Source: Verrucomicrobia bacterium UBA6775 (GTDB lineage Bacteria; Verrucomicrobiota; Verrucomicrobiia; Limisphaerales; UBA1096). From it: 8,275 nucleotides of DNA. The notes beneath the pieces are model-generated. The model made no database searches and had not been told where the DNA came from. It saw nothing but the letters and a program-made list of their open reading frames with translations. The translations under genes and the position numbers were made by a program. The stretch covers positions 2,979-11,253 of the forward strand of contig DKGH01000242.1 in the NCBI GenBank assembly GCA_002453165.1, read 5' to 3'. Below, one piece after another: positions 1 to 6,169 of the stretch; position 1 is the first letter of the stretch, and each line of letters opens with the position of its first letter.

Positions 1-34
1 AAAAAAGCCCTTTGCATGAAACAAAGGGGTTTTT
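1..34 (-). terminator. Rho-independent terminator of tRNA-Gly
   Basis: Read on the minus strand, a 7-bp perfect stem (CCCTTTG, pairing 8-14 with 22-28) with a 7-nt loop is followed by a C and six T residues (6 down to 1). It begins 14 nt past the tRNA 3' end, so it most likely ends the tRNA transcript. The plus-strand side also has five T residues after the stem (30-34), so it may work in both directions. Confidence 0.8.
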
Positions 35-41
35 GAAAAAA

Positions 42-117
42 TGGAGCGGGTGAAGAGACTCGAACTCTCGACAGTCACCTTGGCAAGGTGATGCTCTACC
101 AACTGAGCTACACCCGC
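42..117 (-). tRNA. tRNA-Gly, anticodon GCC
   Basis: This 76-nt cloverleaf delivers glycine to GGC/GGU codons. The acceptor stem pairs GCGGGTG (117-111) with CACCCGC, then come discriminator T and an encoded CCA (44-42). The D arm reads TAGCTCAGTTGGTAGAGCA. The anticodon arm is TCACC-TTGCCAA-GGTGA with anticodon GCC at 84-82. The T arm is GAGAG-TTCGAGT-CTCTT. All arms pair and no intron is present. It stands alone on the minus strand, downstream of the DUF2851 gene and followed by its own terminator. The 57-bp gap on its 5' side (118-174) should hold its promoter, but no convincing -35/-10 pair is visible there. Confidence 0.97.
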
Positions 118-174
118 TTCCAAAAAAGCGGAGGCGCAAATTACCGAAATTGCCGGCCTTTGCAAATGCTTTTT

Positions 175-1584
175 TTATCTTTTTTCGGGCGAATGCCGGT
201 GCACGAGATCGGGGAAAACACAGTCGTCGCACAGGGCGTTTGTCCGGTTGCAAAAGTCGGCCTTCACCTGCAGCAGACCCTGCTGTGCGGCCGCGCCCCG
301 CAGGCTGATGCGCCGCACCCCGAGCAGCCGCTGCCGGACGAATCGTAGGCGTGAGTTGTCCTGCCCCTTCGGCCACGCGAAGTAGCGCTCCACCACCCGC
401 TGGCGCAGGCCGGTGTTGTCATCCGCCGCCGCCCGCGCATACAGCCACGGCAGGATGACGTTCACGGCAATGTCGTGCAGCCGACCAGCGCCAAGCAACG
501 GTTGAGCCTTGGGAAATCGACCGGAGCGAAATGTCCAATGTGTCGACCAGTACTCGTCGCTGGCGGTGAGGTGCCCGAGTAATGCCGCCGCCGGGGTCGG
601 CCTGGTTTCTGTCTGGCAAACCCAGTCGTCCAGCCATGGGACGAAGTCGGGGCGCGACAACCAGCACGCGGCCAGGGCCAGTCGGCGCTCGGGACGGTTG
701 GCCGGGCGCAGTCCATGAAACGTCCACACGTCCCTTGGCAGGATGCGCTTGGCCAAGCGATCGCGGTCGCGCCACCACTGGTCCCAAAGTGTGCGGAGGT
801 AACGATTGGTGAGTTTGTCGCGGTCGAGCTGATCCGGCAACAGGCCACCCACGCCAAGCAGTCGGGCGAGCAGCGCGACCGTCTCATCCGCTTGGCCAAG
901 CTCGGGCAGCAGTTCGGCCAGGCGCCGCATGGGCCAACTGTTTTGCTTGTAGCCCAGTGCGGTAAACAGTCCCTCCCAGAGTGCCTGCCGCCAGTTGGTT
1001 CGCTTGGCCACGGCGGCCAGCGCCGCAGCCTTGGTTTGCAGCCTCGTCTCCGCCACTTGGCCAAGCAGGGCGTGGATGTCATCCGGCGGCAGGTCGGCAA
1101 GCGGAGCGGCACAGCGCCCGAGCGTGCCCGGCGGCGGTGCAGTCGGCGCTTGGCCAAGCGCCTGGCTTAACTCACCGACTGGGGCGTCGAGTTGATCCTT
1201 CAACTCAACCACCGGCAGACCGGTCGGCCCGCCGTTGCCGGCTTGCCAGACCACGTGCAGGCCGACCCCAGAGAACGCCGTATTGGTGTGGTGCCCGTGC
1301 TGTTGCCAGCCCCCGGACGCAACGTCGATCTCCACGTCGCACTCGACCGGCGCAGCACGACCCACCTGAATATACGCCCGTTGAAAGTCCGGCCCTGCCT
1401 CGAGGTTCATGAAACCGGGATGCAGCACCGAAATTCGGCGACCATCGGTGGTGCGAATTTCGCTGCGGCGAATGCGCTGAAACTGCCAGATTTGCTGCAG
1501 GAATTGCTCAGGCGGCGGGGTGTGCCCCTCTCGCAGGACGGCCGGCATCCCCTGTTGACGCCATTGTGAGTAGAGGCTGGGCAC
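175..1584 (-). CDS. DUF2851 family protein
   Basis: A 469-residue cytosolic protein with no signal peptide or membrane segment; its function is unknown. It is assigned to DUF2851 (PF11013) by the family's N-terminal block: PPEQFLQQIWQFQ (24-36), TTDGRRISVLHPGF (45-58), AGPDF (63-67), the acidic strand ECDVEIDV (81-88), and HGHHTNTAFSGVGLHVV (96-112). The C-terminal end carries three cysteines (C445, C452, C455, as C-x6-C-x2-C) that could bind a metal. The start is a GTG at 1584. An AAGGA lies 15 nt upstream, farther than ideal, and M13 (1548) is an alternative. The stop TAA is at 177-175. The gene contains four copies of the window's palindromic repeat in its less conserved middle (residues 141-280), giving LGQ or LAKR peptides. 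It is divergent from the LRR gene, with 97 bp between the starts. No strong terminator follows before the tRNA gene. Confidence 0.85.
   Translation of the reverse strand: MPSLYSQWRQQGMPAVLREGHTPPPEQFLQQIWQFQRIRRSEIRTTDGRRISVLHPGFMNLEAGPDFQRAYIQVGRAAPVECDVEIDVASGGWQQHGHHTNTAFSGVGLHVVWQAGNGGPTGLPVVELKDQLDAPVGELSQALGQAPTAPPPGTLGRCAAPLADLPPDDIHALLGQVAETRLQTKAAALAAVAKRTNWRQALWEGLFTALGYKQNSWPMRRLAELLPELGQADETVALLARLLGVGGLLPDQLDRDKLTNRYLRTLWDQWWRDRDRLAKRILPRDVWTFHGLRPANRPERRLALAACWLSRPDFVPWLDDWVCQTETRPTPAAALLGHLTASDEYWSTHWTFRSGRFPKAQPLLGAGRLHDIAVNVILPWLYARAAADDNTGLRQRVVERYFAWPKGQDNSRLRFVRQRLLGVRRISLRGAAAQQGLLQVKADFCNRTNALCDDCVFPDLVHRHSPEKR
745..759. repeat. Palindromic repeat copy inside DUF2851 gene
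   Basis: A perfect 14-nt palindrome, CGCTTGGCCAAGCG (746-759), with core CTTGGCCAAG. Read in the DUF2851 frame it encodes R276-L-A-K-R280, a different frame from the other three copies in this gene. It runs directly into GCGATCGC (757-764). Confidence 0.75.
890..901. repeat. Palindromic repeat copy inside DUF2851 gene
   Basis: A perfect 12-nt palindrome, GCTTGGCCAAGC, with the core CTTGGCCAAG at 891-900. In the DUF2851 frame it encodes L229-G-Q231 within the peptide ELGQAD. Confidence 0.7.
1056..1065. repeat. Palindromic repeat core inside DUF2851 gene
   Basis: The core palindrome CTTGGCCAAG is present, with GC retained on one flank only. It encodes L174-G-Q176 within LLGQVAE, the same reading frame as the copies at 890 and 1145. 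Confidence 0.65.
1145..1162. repeat. Longest palindromic repeat copy (18 nt)
   Basis: GGCGCTTGGCCAAGCGCC is a perfect 18-nt palindrome, the longest in the window. It encodes A142-L-G-Q-A-P147 of the DUF2851 protein. The surrounding Ala/Pro-rich peptide (about 138-156) lies just after the conserved N-terminal block and looks like a variable linker that could tolerate an insertion. Confidence 0.78.
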
Positions 1585-1681
1585 GGGGAGAGTATTCTGT
1601 CCTTAAATCTCGGTTTCAAGCCCCCAAAAAAAACACTTGGCCTCGGGAGCGGATTGGGGTTTCCTGCCGTTCGCATTTCGC

Positions 1682-2797
1682 ATGAAAAACATGATGTTCA
1701 CTAGAGGTATGGTTTTGGCCGGACTGGCGCTGGGACTGATCACCACCCCCGGGTTGATCGCACAGGAGGAGAAAAAAGAGGAGAAACCCAAGCCGCAGTC
1801 GGTCTTCAAGGACAAGGCGCTGGAGGAAGGCGTACGCAAGTTTGTGTTCGCCAAGCGCTACAACAAGGAGCCGTTGGTCGAGGGCGACCTGATCCATCTC
1901 TCCACCATTAAGGTCACCAACGCCGGCATCAAGGATCTGAGCGGCCTCGAGAAGTGTCGCGCGCTCGCCTCGCTGGATTTGGCCGGGAACGAAATCACCG
2001 ACTTCAGCGCCATCAAGGATCTTAAGCGTATCCAGTACCTCAACCTCGCAAAGAACAAGATCGAGGACATCTCACCGATCGCCGGGTTGACTGCCCTGCA
2101 GTACATTGAACTGTCCAACAACCGCGTGAAGGACCTGAAGCCGCTCGAGAAGCTCAGCAACATGCGCTCGCTCTACCTGTCCAACAACCGCATCAGCGAC
2201 TTTTCGCCCGCGCTCAAGCTGACCAAGCTGTGGTCGCTTTATCTGGACCACAACCAGATCACCAAGCTCGACGGCGTCGCAGCGCTCAAGGGCCTCACCA
2301 CCCTCTCGGCCGGTAACAACGAGATCGCCGACCTTGGCCCGCTCAACGGGCTCACCCGTCTGCACTTCCTATTTCTCGAAAACAACAAGGTGGCCAAGCT
2401 CGACTCACTCGTCAGCATGGCCGGCGCCGACTACAAGGGGCCAAAAAACTTTGCCCCATTCCTGCGCCTCTACATGAAGGGTAACCCGGTTGACGGCGCC
2501 GCTGACAGTCGGTTGCAGTTTGCGCGCCTGATGAAGTTTGGCGTGCGAGTCGAGACCCCGCGTCAGCCCGAGTTGGTCACTTTCAACAGCACCGGCTGGT
2601 CCGGCGAGTTGACTGGCGACCAGTTGGCCGCATTCCAGAAGGACATCCTGCAGCGGTTCGGCCTCGTGAAGGATGCCAAGCTCAAGCTGCAACTCAGCGT
2701 GGCTCCGGAAGACGGCATCACCAAGCAGGAGGTCGACGAACTGAAAGCCGCCTTGAAAAAACTCGGCCTCAGCGACAAGGTCGACCTGAGCCTGTAA
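1682..2797 (+). CDS. Secreted leucine-rich-repeat protein
   Basis: A 371-residue exported protein, probably a protein-binding scaffold in the periplasm or at the cell surface; its partner is unknown. A signal peptide (1 to about 28) has the basic start MKNMMFTRG, the hydrophobic core VLAGLALGLI and a probable cut near LIA-QEE. A short Lys/Glu-rich linker and an N-terminal cap (FKDKALEEGVRKFVF, 42-56) follow. Six to eight 22-residue repeats (about 72-275) then match the internalin/SDS22 consensus, for example LASLDLAGNEITDFSAIKDL and IQYLNLAKNKIEDISPIAGL. The tail (about 300-371) is not LRR. The ATG at 1682 was chosen because it opens the signal peptide; an upstream in-frame start at 1637 would place 15 extra residues before it. 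No Shine-Dalgarno is visible. A terminator follows at 2821, so the gene looks monocistronic. Confidence 0.88.
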   Translation: MKNMMFTRGMVLAGLALGLITTPGLIAQEEKKEEKPKPQSVFKDKALEEGVRKFVFAKRYNKEPLVEGDLIHLSTIKVTNAGIKDLSGLEKCRALASLDLAGNEITDFSAIKDLKRIQYLNLAKNKIEDISPIAGLTALQYIELSNNRVKDLKPLEKLSNMRSLYLSNNRISDFSPALKLTKLWSLYLDHNQITKLDGVAALKGLTTLSAGNNEIADLGPLNGLTRLHFLFLENNKVAKLDSLVSMAGADYKGPKNFAPFLRLYMKGNPVDGAADSRLQFARLMKFGVRVETPRQPELVTFNSTGWSGELTGDQLAAFQKDILQRFGLVKDAKLKLQLSVAPEDGITKQEVDELKAALKKLGLSDKVDLSL

Positions 2798-2816
2798 AAA
2801 CGCTGATCCACTTTTC

Positions 2817-2849
2817 CAAAAGCCCGGACAGCGCGTCTGGGCTTTTTTT
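2817..2849 (+). terminator. Rho-independent terminator of LRR gene
   Basis: The stem pairs AGCCC (2821-2825) with GGGCT (2839-2843). It continues through a G-T wobble and three Watson-Crick pairs (GAC 2827-2829 with GTC 2835-2837) around a 5-nt loop. Seven T residues follow (2843-2849). It lies 24 nt past the LRR stop codon. Four A residues precede the stem, so weak activity in the other direction is possible. Confidence 0.85.
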
Positions 2850-2855
2850 CGTAAA

Positions 2856-2874
2856 CCAAGCGCTTGCCCAAGCG
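2856..2874. repeat. Intergenic palindromic repeat copy
   Basis: CCAAGCGCTTGCCCAAGCG, just after the LRR terminator, is one full 12-bp unit plus seven bases of a second, with one mismatch (G to C) from the consensus. It contains the palindrome CAAGCGCTTG at 2857-2866. It lies in the 158-bp gap before yebC, where no other clear regulatory site is visible. Confidence 0.72.
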
Positions 2875-2955
2875 GGCAATTTTCATTCCATTGGCTGCGA
2901 TTAGTTGGTAAGCCTTTCCGCCCGCCGGGATGGTTTTTACGGCGGATTTTTTCCC

Positions 2956-3693
2956 ATGGCTGGTCATAATAAATGGTCCAAGGTTAAGCGGCAGAAGGGG
3001 GTCACCGATGCCAAGAAGGCCAAGGTGTTTGCCAAGCTGGCTCGCGAGATTGGTATTGCGGTTCGAGTCGGCGGACCGGAGGCGGACCTCAACCCGCGCC
3101 TCCGCATGATCCTGCTCAAATGCCGCAGCGCCAACATGCCGGCCGACAACATCGACCGCGCCATCAAGAAGGCGGCCGGCGATGACGACGGCGCAAACTA
3201 CGAGGAGTTGACGTACGAGGTGTTTGCGCCGGGCGGCGTAGCCGTGCTCGTCCATGCCAACACCGACAACCGCAACCGCACCGCCTCGGACGTGCGCCAT
3301 GCCGTCACCAAGGCCGGCGGACAACTGGCCAGCGCCGGTGCCGTGACCCGGCTGTTCGAGCGCAAGGGACAGATCATCATCGACCGCGAAGCCGCCGAGG
3401 AGGATGCGCTGATGGAATTGGCATTGGAGGCCGGTGCCGAGGATTTTGCCGCCGACGAAAACGGCTACGAGATCGTGACCGGGCCGAATGACTTTGAGCC
3501 GGTGCACAAGGCGGTCGAGGACAAGGGCATCGCGACACTATCAGCAGAAGTCACCTATATCGCCCAGCAGACCACCGCAGTGGACGAGGCCGGTGCATCG
3601 ACGATTCAGCGGCTGGTCGATGTGCTCGAAGAAAACGACGACGTCAGCGACGTGTTCACCAACGCCGATTTCCCGGAAGGCAGCGAAGGTTAA
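2956..3693 (+). CDS. yebC: YebC/TACO1 family protein
   Basis: A 245-residue cytosolic protein of the YebC/PmpR/TACO1 family, of the usual length. Members have been described as DNA-binding transcription regulators and, more recently, as translation factors that relieve ribosome stalling; the sequence does not decide between these roles here. Family marks are the start MAGHNKWSKVKRQKG, the block NPRLRMILLKCRSANMPADNIDRAIKKAAG (about 45-74), TYEVFAPGGVAVLV followed by TDNRNRTASDVRH (about 85-115), and FERKGQI. The ATG at 2956 was chosen because the family starts at MAGH; a longer frame opens at 2905 with no family match. Only a weak GGCGGA precedes it. The TAA stop overlaps the stop of convergent fdhD. 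Confidence 0.97.
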   Translation: MAGHNKWSKVKRQKGVTDAKKAKVFAKLAREIGIAVRVGGPEADLNPRLRMILLKCRSANMPADNIDRAIKKAAGDDDGANYEELTYEVFAPGGVAVLVHANTDNRNRTASDVRHAVTKAGGQLASAGAVTRLFERKGQIIIDREAAEEDALMELALEAGAEDFAADENGYEIVTGPNDFEPVHKAVEDKGIATLSAEVTYIAQQTTAVDEAGASTIQRLVDVLEENDDVSDVFTNADFPEGSEG

Positions 3694-4538
3694 CGCACCA
3701 GCCCGGCGATGCGTTCCGGGTGGCTGTACACGTTGAACGTGTCGCCCCGAAGGAAACCGACCAGCGTCTGCCCGTTCTCTCGGGCGAACTCCACTGCCAA
3801 ACTCGACGGAGCGGACACGGCACAAATCATTCCCACCCGACCAGCGAGGGCTTTTTGCAGAATCTCAAAAGAGGCCCGGCCGCTGACCATCAGTGCGCAT
3901 TCCTCGAGCGGCAAACGGCCGGACGCCAGCTCGTGACCAAGCACCTTGTCCACCGCATTGTGCCGGCCGACATCCTCCCGCAACGCCAGAAAATTCCCGT
4001 CTGCATCGAACAGGCAGGCCGCATGGAGGCCGCCTGTTTTTTCAAAAGTCTGCTGCACCTCCCGCATTTGTCCCGGCATTGAGACGACCGACTCGACAGA
4101 GATAAGCCGCTCACGGACAGTCAGCGGCTCAAACAAACATTGCACCGACTCGATGGATGCCTTGCCGCACAGGCCGCAGCTCGAGCTGGCGTAGACGTTT
4201 CGCTTGAGCTTGGTCAGGTCGACCTCGACATGGGGCGACAGGAATACGTTGAGCACATTGCCGTGGAGTGCTGCTTCGCCCTGCTGACAATGAGCCACCT
4301 CCAGCACGTCCCCCGCACCGGTGATCACTCCCTCTGACAGCAGAAAACCAAGTGCCAGCTCCTCGTCGTGGCCCGGCGTGCGCATGGTGATCGCCACCGA
4401 CTCGCCCTTGATGCGAATCTCCAGCGGCTCCTCACACGCCAACCAGTCCGGTTCCTCGACGGTGGCACCCTGCTTCCAACGCAGCACCCCCGTGACGGTG
4501 GCGCGCGGATCGGCCTCTCTGTGTTCTGCCGTAGGCAT
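3690..4538 (-). CDS. fdhD: Formate dehydrogenase accessory sulfurtransferase FdhD
   Basis: A 282-residue cytosolic sulfurtransferase that carries sulfur from a cysteine desulfurase to the molybdenum cofactor, as formate dehydrogenases need for activity. Visible marks are EEPLEIRI (36-43), TPGHDEELALGFLLSEG (54-70), the sulfur-carrying pair C121-G-L-C124 in SSSCGLCGKASIE, FEKTGGLHAACLF (155-167), REDVGRHNAVDKVLG (177-191) and MVSGRASFEILQKA (207-220). The ATG at 4538 starts close to the family domain; an extended frame to 4610 would overlap the divergent YHS gene's 5' region and adds no recognised sequence. The Shine-Dalgarno is weak. No formate dehydrogenase or molybdenum cofactor gene lies in the window, so its target enzyme must be encoded elsewhere. 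The gene converges on yebC with a 4-bp overlap and no terminator between. Confidence 0.96.
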   Translation of the reverse strand: MPTAEHREADPRATVTGVLRWKQGATVEEPDWLACEEPLEIRIKGESVAITMRTPGHDEELALGFLLSEGVITGAGDVLEVAHCQQGEAALHGNVLNVFLSPHVEVDLTKLKRNVYASSSCGLCGKASIESVQCLFEPLTVRERLISVESVVSMPGQMREVQQTFEKTGGLHAACLFDADGNFLALREDVGRHNAVDKVLGHELASGRLPLEECALMVSGRASFEILQKALAGRVGMICAVSAPSSLAVEFARENGQTLVGFLRGDTFNVYSHPERIAGLVR

Positions 4539-4624
4539 CCTGTGCCCGCCTGCTACCAGAAGCGACCCCGACAGGAAAGAAGGATTTGACTTCAACCGAC
4601 ACCAGCGCAACCGTTCGCGGTGTT

Positions 4625-4987
4625 ATGATCAAGTGGACAACACTCCTCAGCAGTGTCGCCGCCGGTCTGTTATTGACCGCTTGCGGCGACGGTGAAAAAG
4701 CCGCCGCAACCAGCGAAGCCGTCGATCCCAACGTGATCGCCTACCCGCTGGACACCTGCATTGTGGCCGACAAAAAACTGGGCAGCATGGGCAAGCCTTA
4801 CGTGTTTGTGCACGAAGGCCGCCAATTCAAATACTGCTGCAAAGGCTGCGATGACGAATTCCAGGCCAATACGGACAAGTACATCAAAAAATTCGACGAC
4901 GCCGTTGCGGCAAACAAGGCCGCCGAGGCCAAGCCGGCCGAGGCTGCTGACACCACCGCCAACGAAACGGACGAGTCAGCCAAGTAG
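4625..4987 (+). CDS. Small YHS-like metal-binding lipoprotein
   Basis: A 120-residue predicted lipoprotein. The signal peptide MIKWTTLLSSVAAGLLLTAC ends in a lipobox (LLTA-C20), so it should be membrane-anchored and face outside the cytoplasm. The mature part holds a YHS/TRASH-like domain (about 40-83): YPLDTC45, then GKPYVFVHEGRQFKYC71-C72-KGC75-DDEF and a closing DKYIKKFDD. The four cysteines suggest binding of a soft metal such as copper or zinc, but the ligand cannot be read from sequence. The tail (about 84-120) is an Ala/Glu/Lys-rich low-complexity stretch. The ATG at 4625 fits the signal peptide; a TTG at 4586 would add 13 residues ahead of it. No Shine-Dalgarno sits at the proper distance, though AGAAGGA lies about 40 nt upstream. 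The gene is divergent from fdhD and followed by a terminator, so it looks monocistronic. Confidence 0.83.
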   Translation: MIKWTTLLSSVAAGLLLTACGDGEKAAATSEAVDPNVIAYPLDTCIVADKKLGSMGKPYVFVHEGRQFKYCCKGCDDEFQANTDKYIKKFDDAVAANKAAEAKPAEAADTTANETDESAK

Positions 4988-5007
4988 GCGACCCAACGCA
5001 TTTGTTG

Positions 5008-5034
5008 ACGCCCTGGCAGCCGGGCGTTTTTTTT
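5008..5034 (+). terminator. Rho-independent terminator of YHS lipoprotein gene
   Basis: ACGCCC (5008-5013) pairs with GGGCGT (5022-5027). Past a one-base bulge, GG (5015-5016) pairs with CC (5020-5021) around a 3-nt loop. A run of eight T residues follows (5027-5034). It lies 20 nt past the stop codon. Confidence 0.9.
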
Positions 5035-5035
5035 G

Positions 5036-5078
5036 CACTTGACCAAGCGCTTGGCTTTGACATCGCAAGCGCTTGGCC
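5036..5078. repeat. Double palindromic repeat upstream of asparaginase gene
   Basis: Two copies sit side by side between the terminator and the next start. The first (5038-5055, CTTGACCAAGCGCTTGGC) is one and a half 12-bp units with one mismatch. The second (5066-5078, CAAGCGCTTGGCC) is a little over one unit. Both contain the palindrome CAAGCGCTTG (5044-5053 and 5066-5075). They flank and overlap the candidate promoter at 5057-5085. Confidence 0.75.
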
Positions 5079-5085
5079 TTCAAAT
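5057..5085 (+). promoter_or_regulatory. Candidate sigma-70-type promoter for asparaginase gene
   Basis: A perfect TTGACA (5057-5062), a 17-nt spacer, then TCAAAT (5080-5085, four of six matches to TATAAT). The spacer is mostly a copy of the palindromic repeat. Transcription would begin around 5091-5093, only a few bases before the ATG at 5096, so the mRNA would be nearly leaderless. This agrees with the lack of a Shine-Dalgarno. The -10 is weak, so the call is tentative. Confidence 0.4.
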
Positions 5086-5095
5086 TTGCCGCGTC

Positions 5096-6106
5096 ATGAC
5101 ACAAACAACCCGGCGTTCCTTCCTCCATCAAACCACACTCGCAGCCGCAGCAGCCGCGGTCGGTGCCGGTTGCTCAAGCACCACATCGGCCAAGCACTTG
5201 ACCAAGCGCGGGCCGGTCATCATCTCCACCTGGGGCTTTGGCAAGCCGGCCAACGAACTCGCGCTCCGCACTTTGCAGGGCGGCGGCTCGGCACTGGACG
5301 CCGTGGAGCAGGGCATCCGGCTGGTCGAGGTCTCCGGTAATTCCTCCGTCGGGCTGAGCGGCAAGCCCAACGCCGCCGGCGTTCCGCAACTTGACGCCTG
5401 CATCATGAACGGCCCGGGGCATCAGGCCGGGAGCGTCGCCGGAGTCGAGGGCGTGGTGCATCCCATCTCTGCCGCGCGGTTGGTTATGGAAAAAACCCCC
5501 CACGTGATGCTCGTCGGCCGGGGCGCCCGGTGGTTTTCGGAGCAACAGGGCCTAAAGGTACTCGACCCAGCCAAAGACGAGGCCAGCTACAAGGCTTGGC
5601 TTGCTGCCCGAGAAAAACCGTCGCCCGGCAAGGGGGACAAACCGGACAACCACGACACCGTCACCCTGATCGTGCTCGACACCAACGGCGATCTTGCCGG
5701 CGGCTGCTCCACCAGCGGCTGGAGCGGAAAGATCCCGGGACGCGTTGGTGACTCGCCCATCATCGGCAGCGGCCTGTACGTCGACAACGAGGTCGGTGCA
5801 GCCGGAGCCACCGGCCTAGGCGAAAACGTCATGCGCTACTGCGCCTCGTACGCGGTCGTCGAGAACATGCGCCACGGCATGTCACCCACCGAGGCCTGCG
5901 CCGAGGCGATCCGCCGCATCGCCAAGACCGACCCGGCCGGGATGGATCTCGCCATCAATTTCATCGCCATCAACAAGCAGGGCGAGTTCGGAGCCGCCGG
6001 CACCCAGGCCAACTTCCCCTACTCCATCACCACCCCGGAGTTCAGCGAAGTCCGCAAAGGCCAACCCCTGAGTCAATCCACCCAAAAAGAAGGCGGCAAC
6101 GAGTAA
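5096..6106 (+). CDS. N4-(beta-N-acetylglucosaminyl)-L-asparaginase, Tat-exported lipoprotein
   Basis: A 336-residue Ntn-hydrolase of the glycosylasparaginase (aspartylglucosaminidase) family. Members cut the amide bond between asparagine and N-acetylglucosamine in glycoprotein fragments; some relatives act on plain asparagine or isoaspartyl peptides. The precursor self-cleaves in the HDT motif (H186-D187-T188), making T188 the N-terminal nucleophile of the beta subunit. Other family marks are ISTWGFG (43-49), GCSTSGWSGKIPGRVGDSPIIGSGLYVDNEVGAAGATGLGE (203-243; substrate-binding R216, D219, T239 and G240 by family analogy) and FGAAGT (298-303). The N terminus has a twin-arginine motif (TTRRSFL, 4-10), an Ala-rich core and a lipobox VGAGC26, so it is probably Tat-exported and lipid-anchored. 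The ATG at 5096 fits this signal; a longer frame at 5033 would translate repeat DNA. Residues A32-R38 are encoded by another repeat copy. No Shine-Dalgarno is seen. Confidence 0.93.
   Translation: MTQTTRRSFLHQTTLAAAAAAVGAGCSSTTSAKHLTKRGPVIISTWGFGKPANELALRTLQGGGSALDAVEQGIRLVEVSGNSSVGLSGKPNAAGVPQLDACIMNGPGHQAGSVAGVEGVVHPISAARLVMEKTPHVMLVGRGARWFSEQQGLKVLDPAKDEASYKAWLAAREKPSPGKGDKPDNHDTVTLIVLDTNGDLAGGCSTSGWSGKIPGRVGDSPIIGSGLYVDNEVGAAGATGLGENVMRYCASYAVVENMRHGMSPTEACAEAIRRIAKTDPAGMDLAINFIAINKQGEFGAAGTQANFPYSITTPEFSEVRKGQPLSQSTQKEGGNE
5188..5209. repeat. Repeat copy encoding mature N terminus of asparaginase
   Basis: A diverged copy with two or three changes from two 12-bp units. It encodes A32-K-H-L-T-K-R38, just after the lipobox cysteine (C26). 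Its last 16 bases, GCACTTGACCAAGCGC (5194-5209), are identical to 5035-5050 upstream of the gene, so the two copies share the same variant and may derive from one another. Confidence 0.68.
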
Positions 6107-6120
6107 GCCCTTAACAGGGC
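6107..6120. other. Short hairpin between convergent genes
   Basis: GCCC (6107-6110) and GGGC (6117-6120) could pair around a 6-nt loop, directly after the asparaginase stop codon. There is no T-tract on either side. It is either a weak terminator or chance. The rest of the 63-bp convergent gap (to 6169) holds only a degenerate repeat-like stretch (GGCCAAGTGCGCTGG, 6118-6132). Confidence 0.25.
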
Positions 6121-6169
6121 CAAGTGCGCTGGGTTGATTCCTTTTCCCTCTCCCCAATCCGCCTGAACA

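Noticed and set aside
757..764. GCGATCGC, identical to the cyanobacterial HIP1 octamer.
   Set aside because: I noticed only this one copy, fused to a palindromic repeat, and the gene content is not cyanobacterial. One copy is not evidence of a HIP1 system.
462..1170. Long frames overlapping the DUF2851 gene on both strands (minus 462-1157, plus 715-1170).
   Set aside because: The DUF2851 frame has family motifs at both ends and covers the whole stretch. The overlapping frames are Arg/Ala/Pro-rich with no recognised motif.
2563..3507. A 314-codon open frame on the minus strand, antisense to yebC and the end of the LRR gene.
   Set aside because: It runs through the LRR terminator and opposes two well-supported genes. 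Its translation shows no family motif. In GC-rich DNA such long antisense frames are common by-products of third-position GC bias.
4586..4630. TTGACT at 4586 and TATGAT at 4624 as a promoter for the YHS gene.
   Set aside because: They are 32 nt apart, far from the usual 16-18, and TATGAT includes the start codon.
6107..6120. GCCC/GGGC hairpin after the asparaginase gene as a Rho-independent terminator.
   Set aside because: Only 4 bp of stem and no T-tract on either strand, so it was kept only as a low-confidence hairpin.
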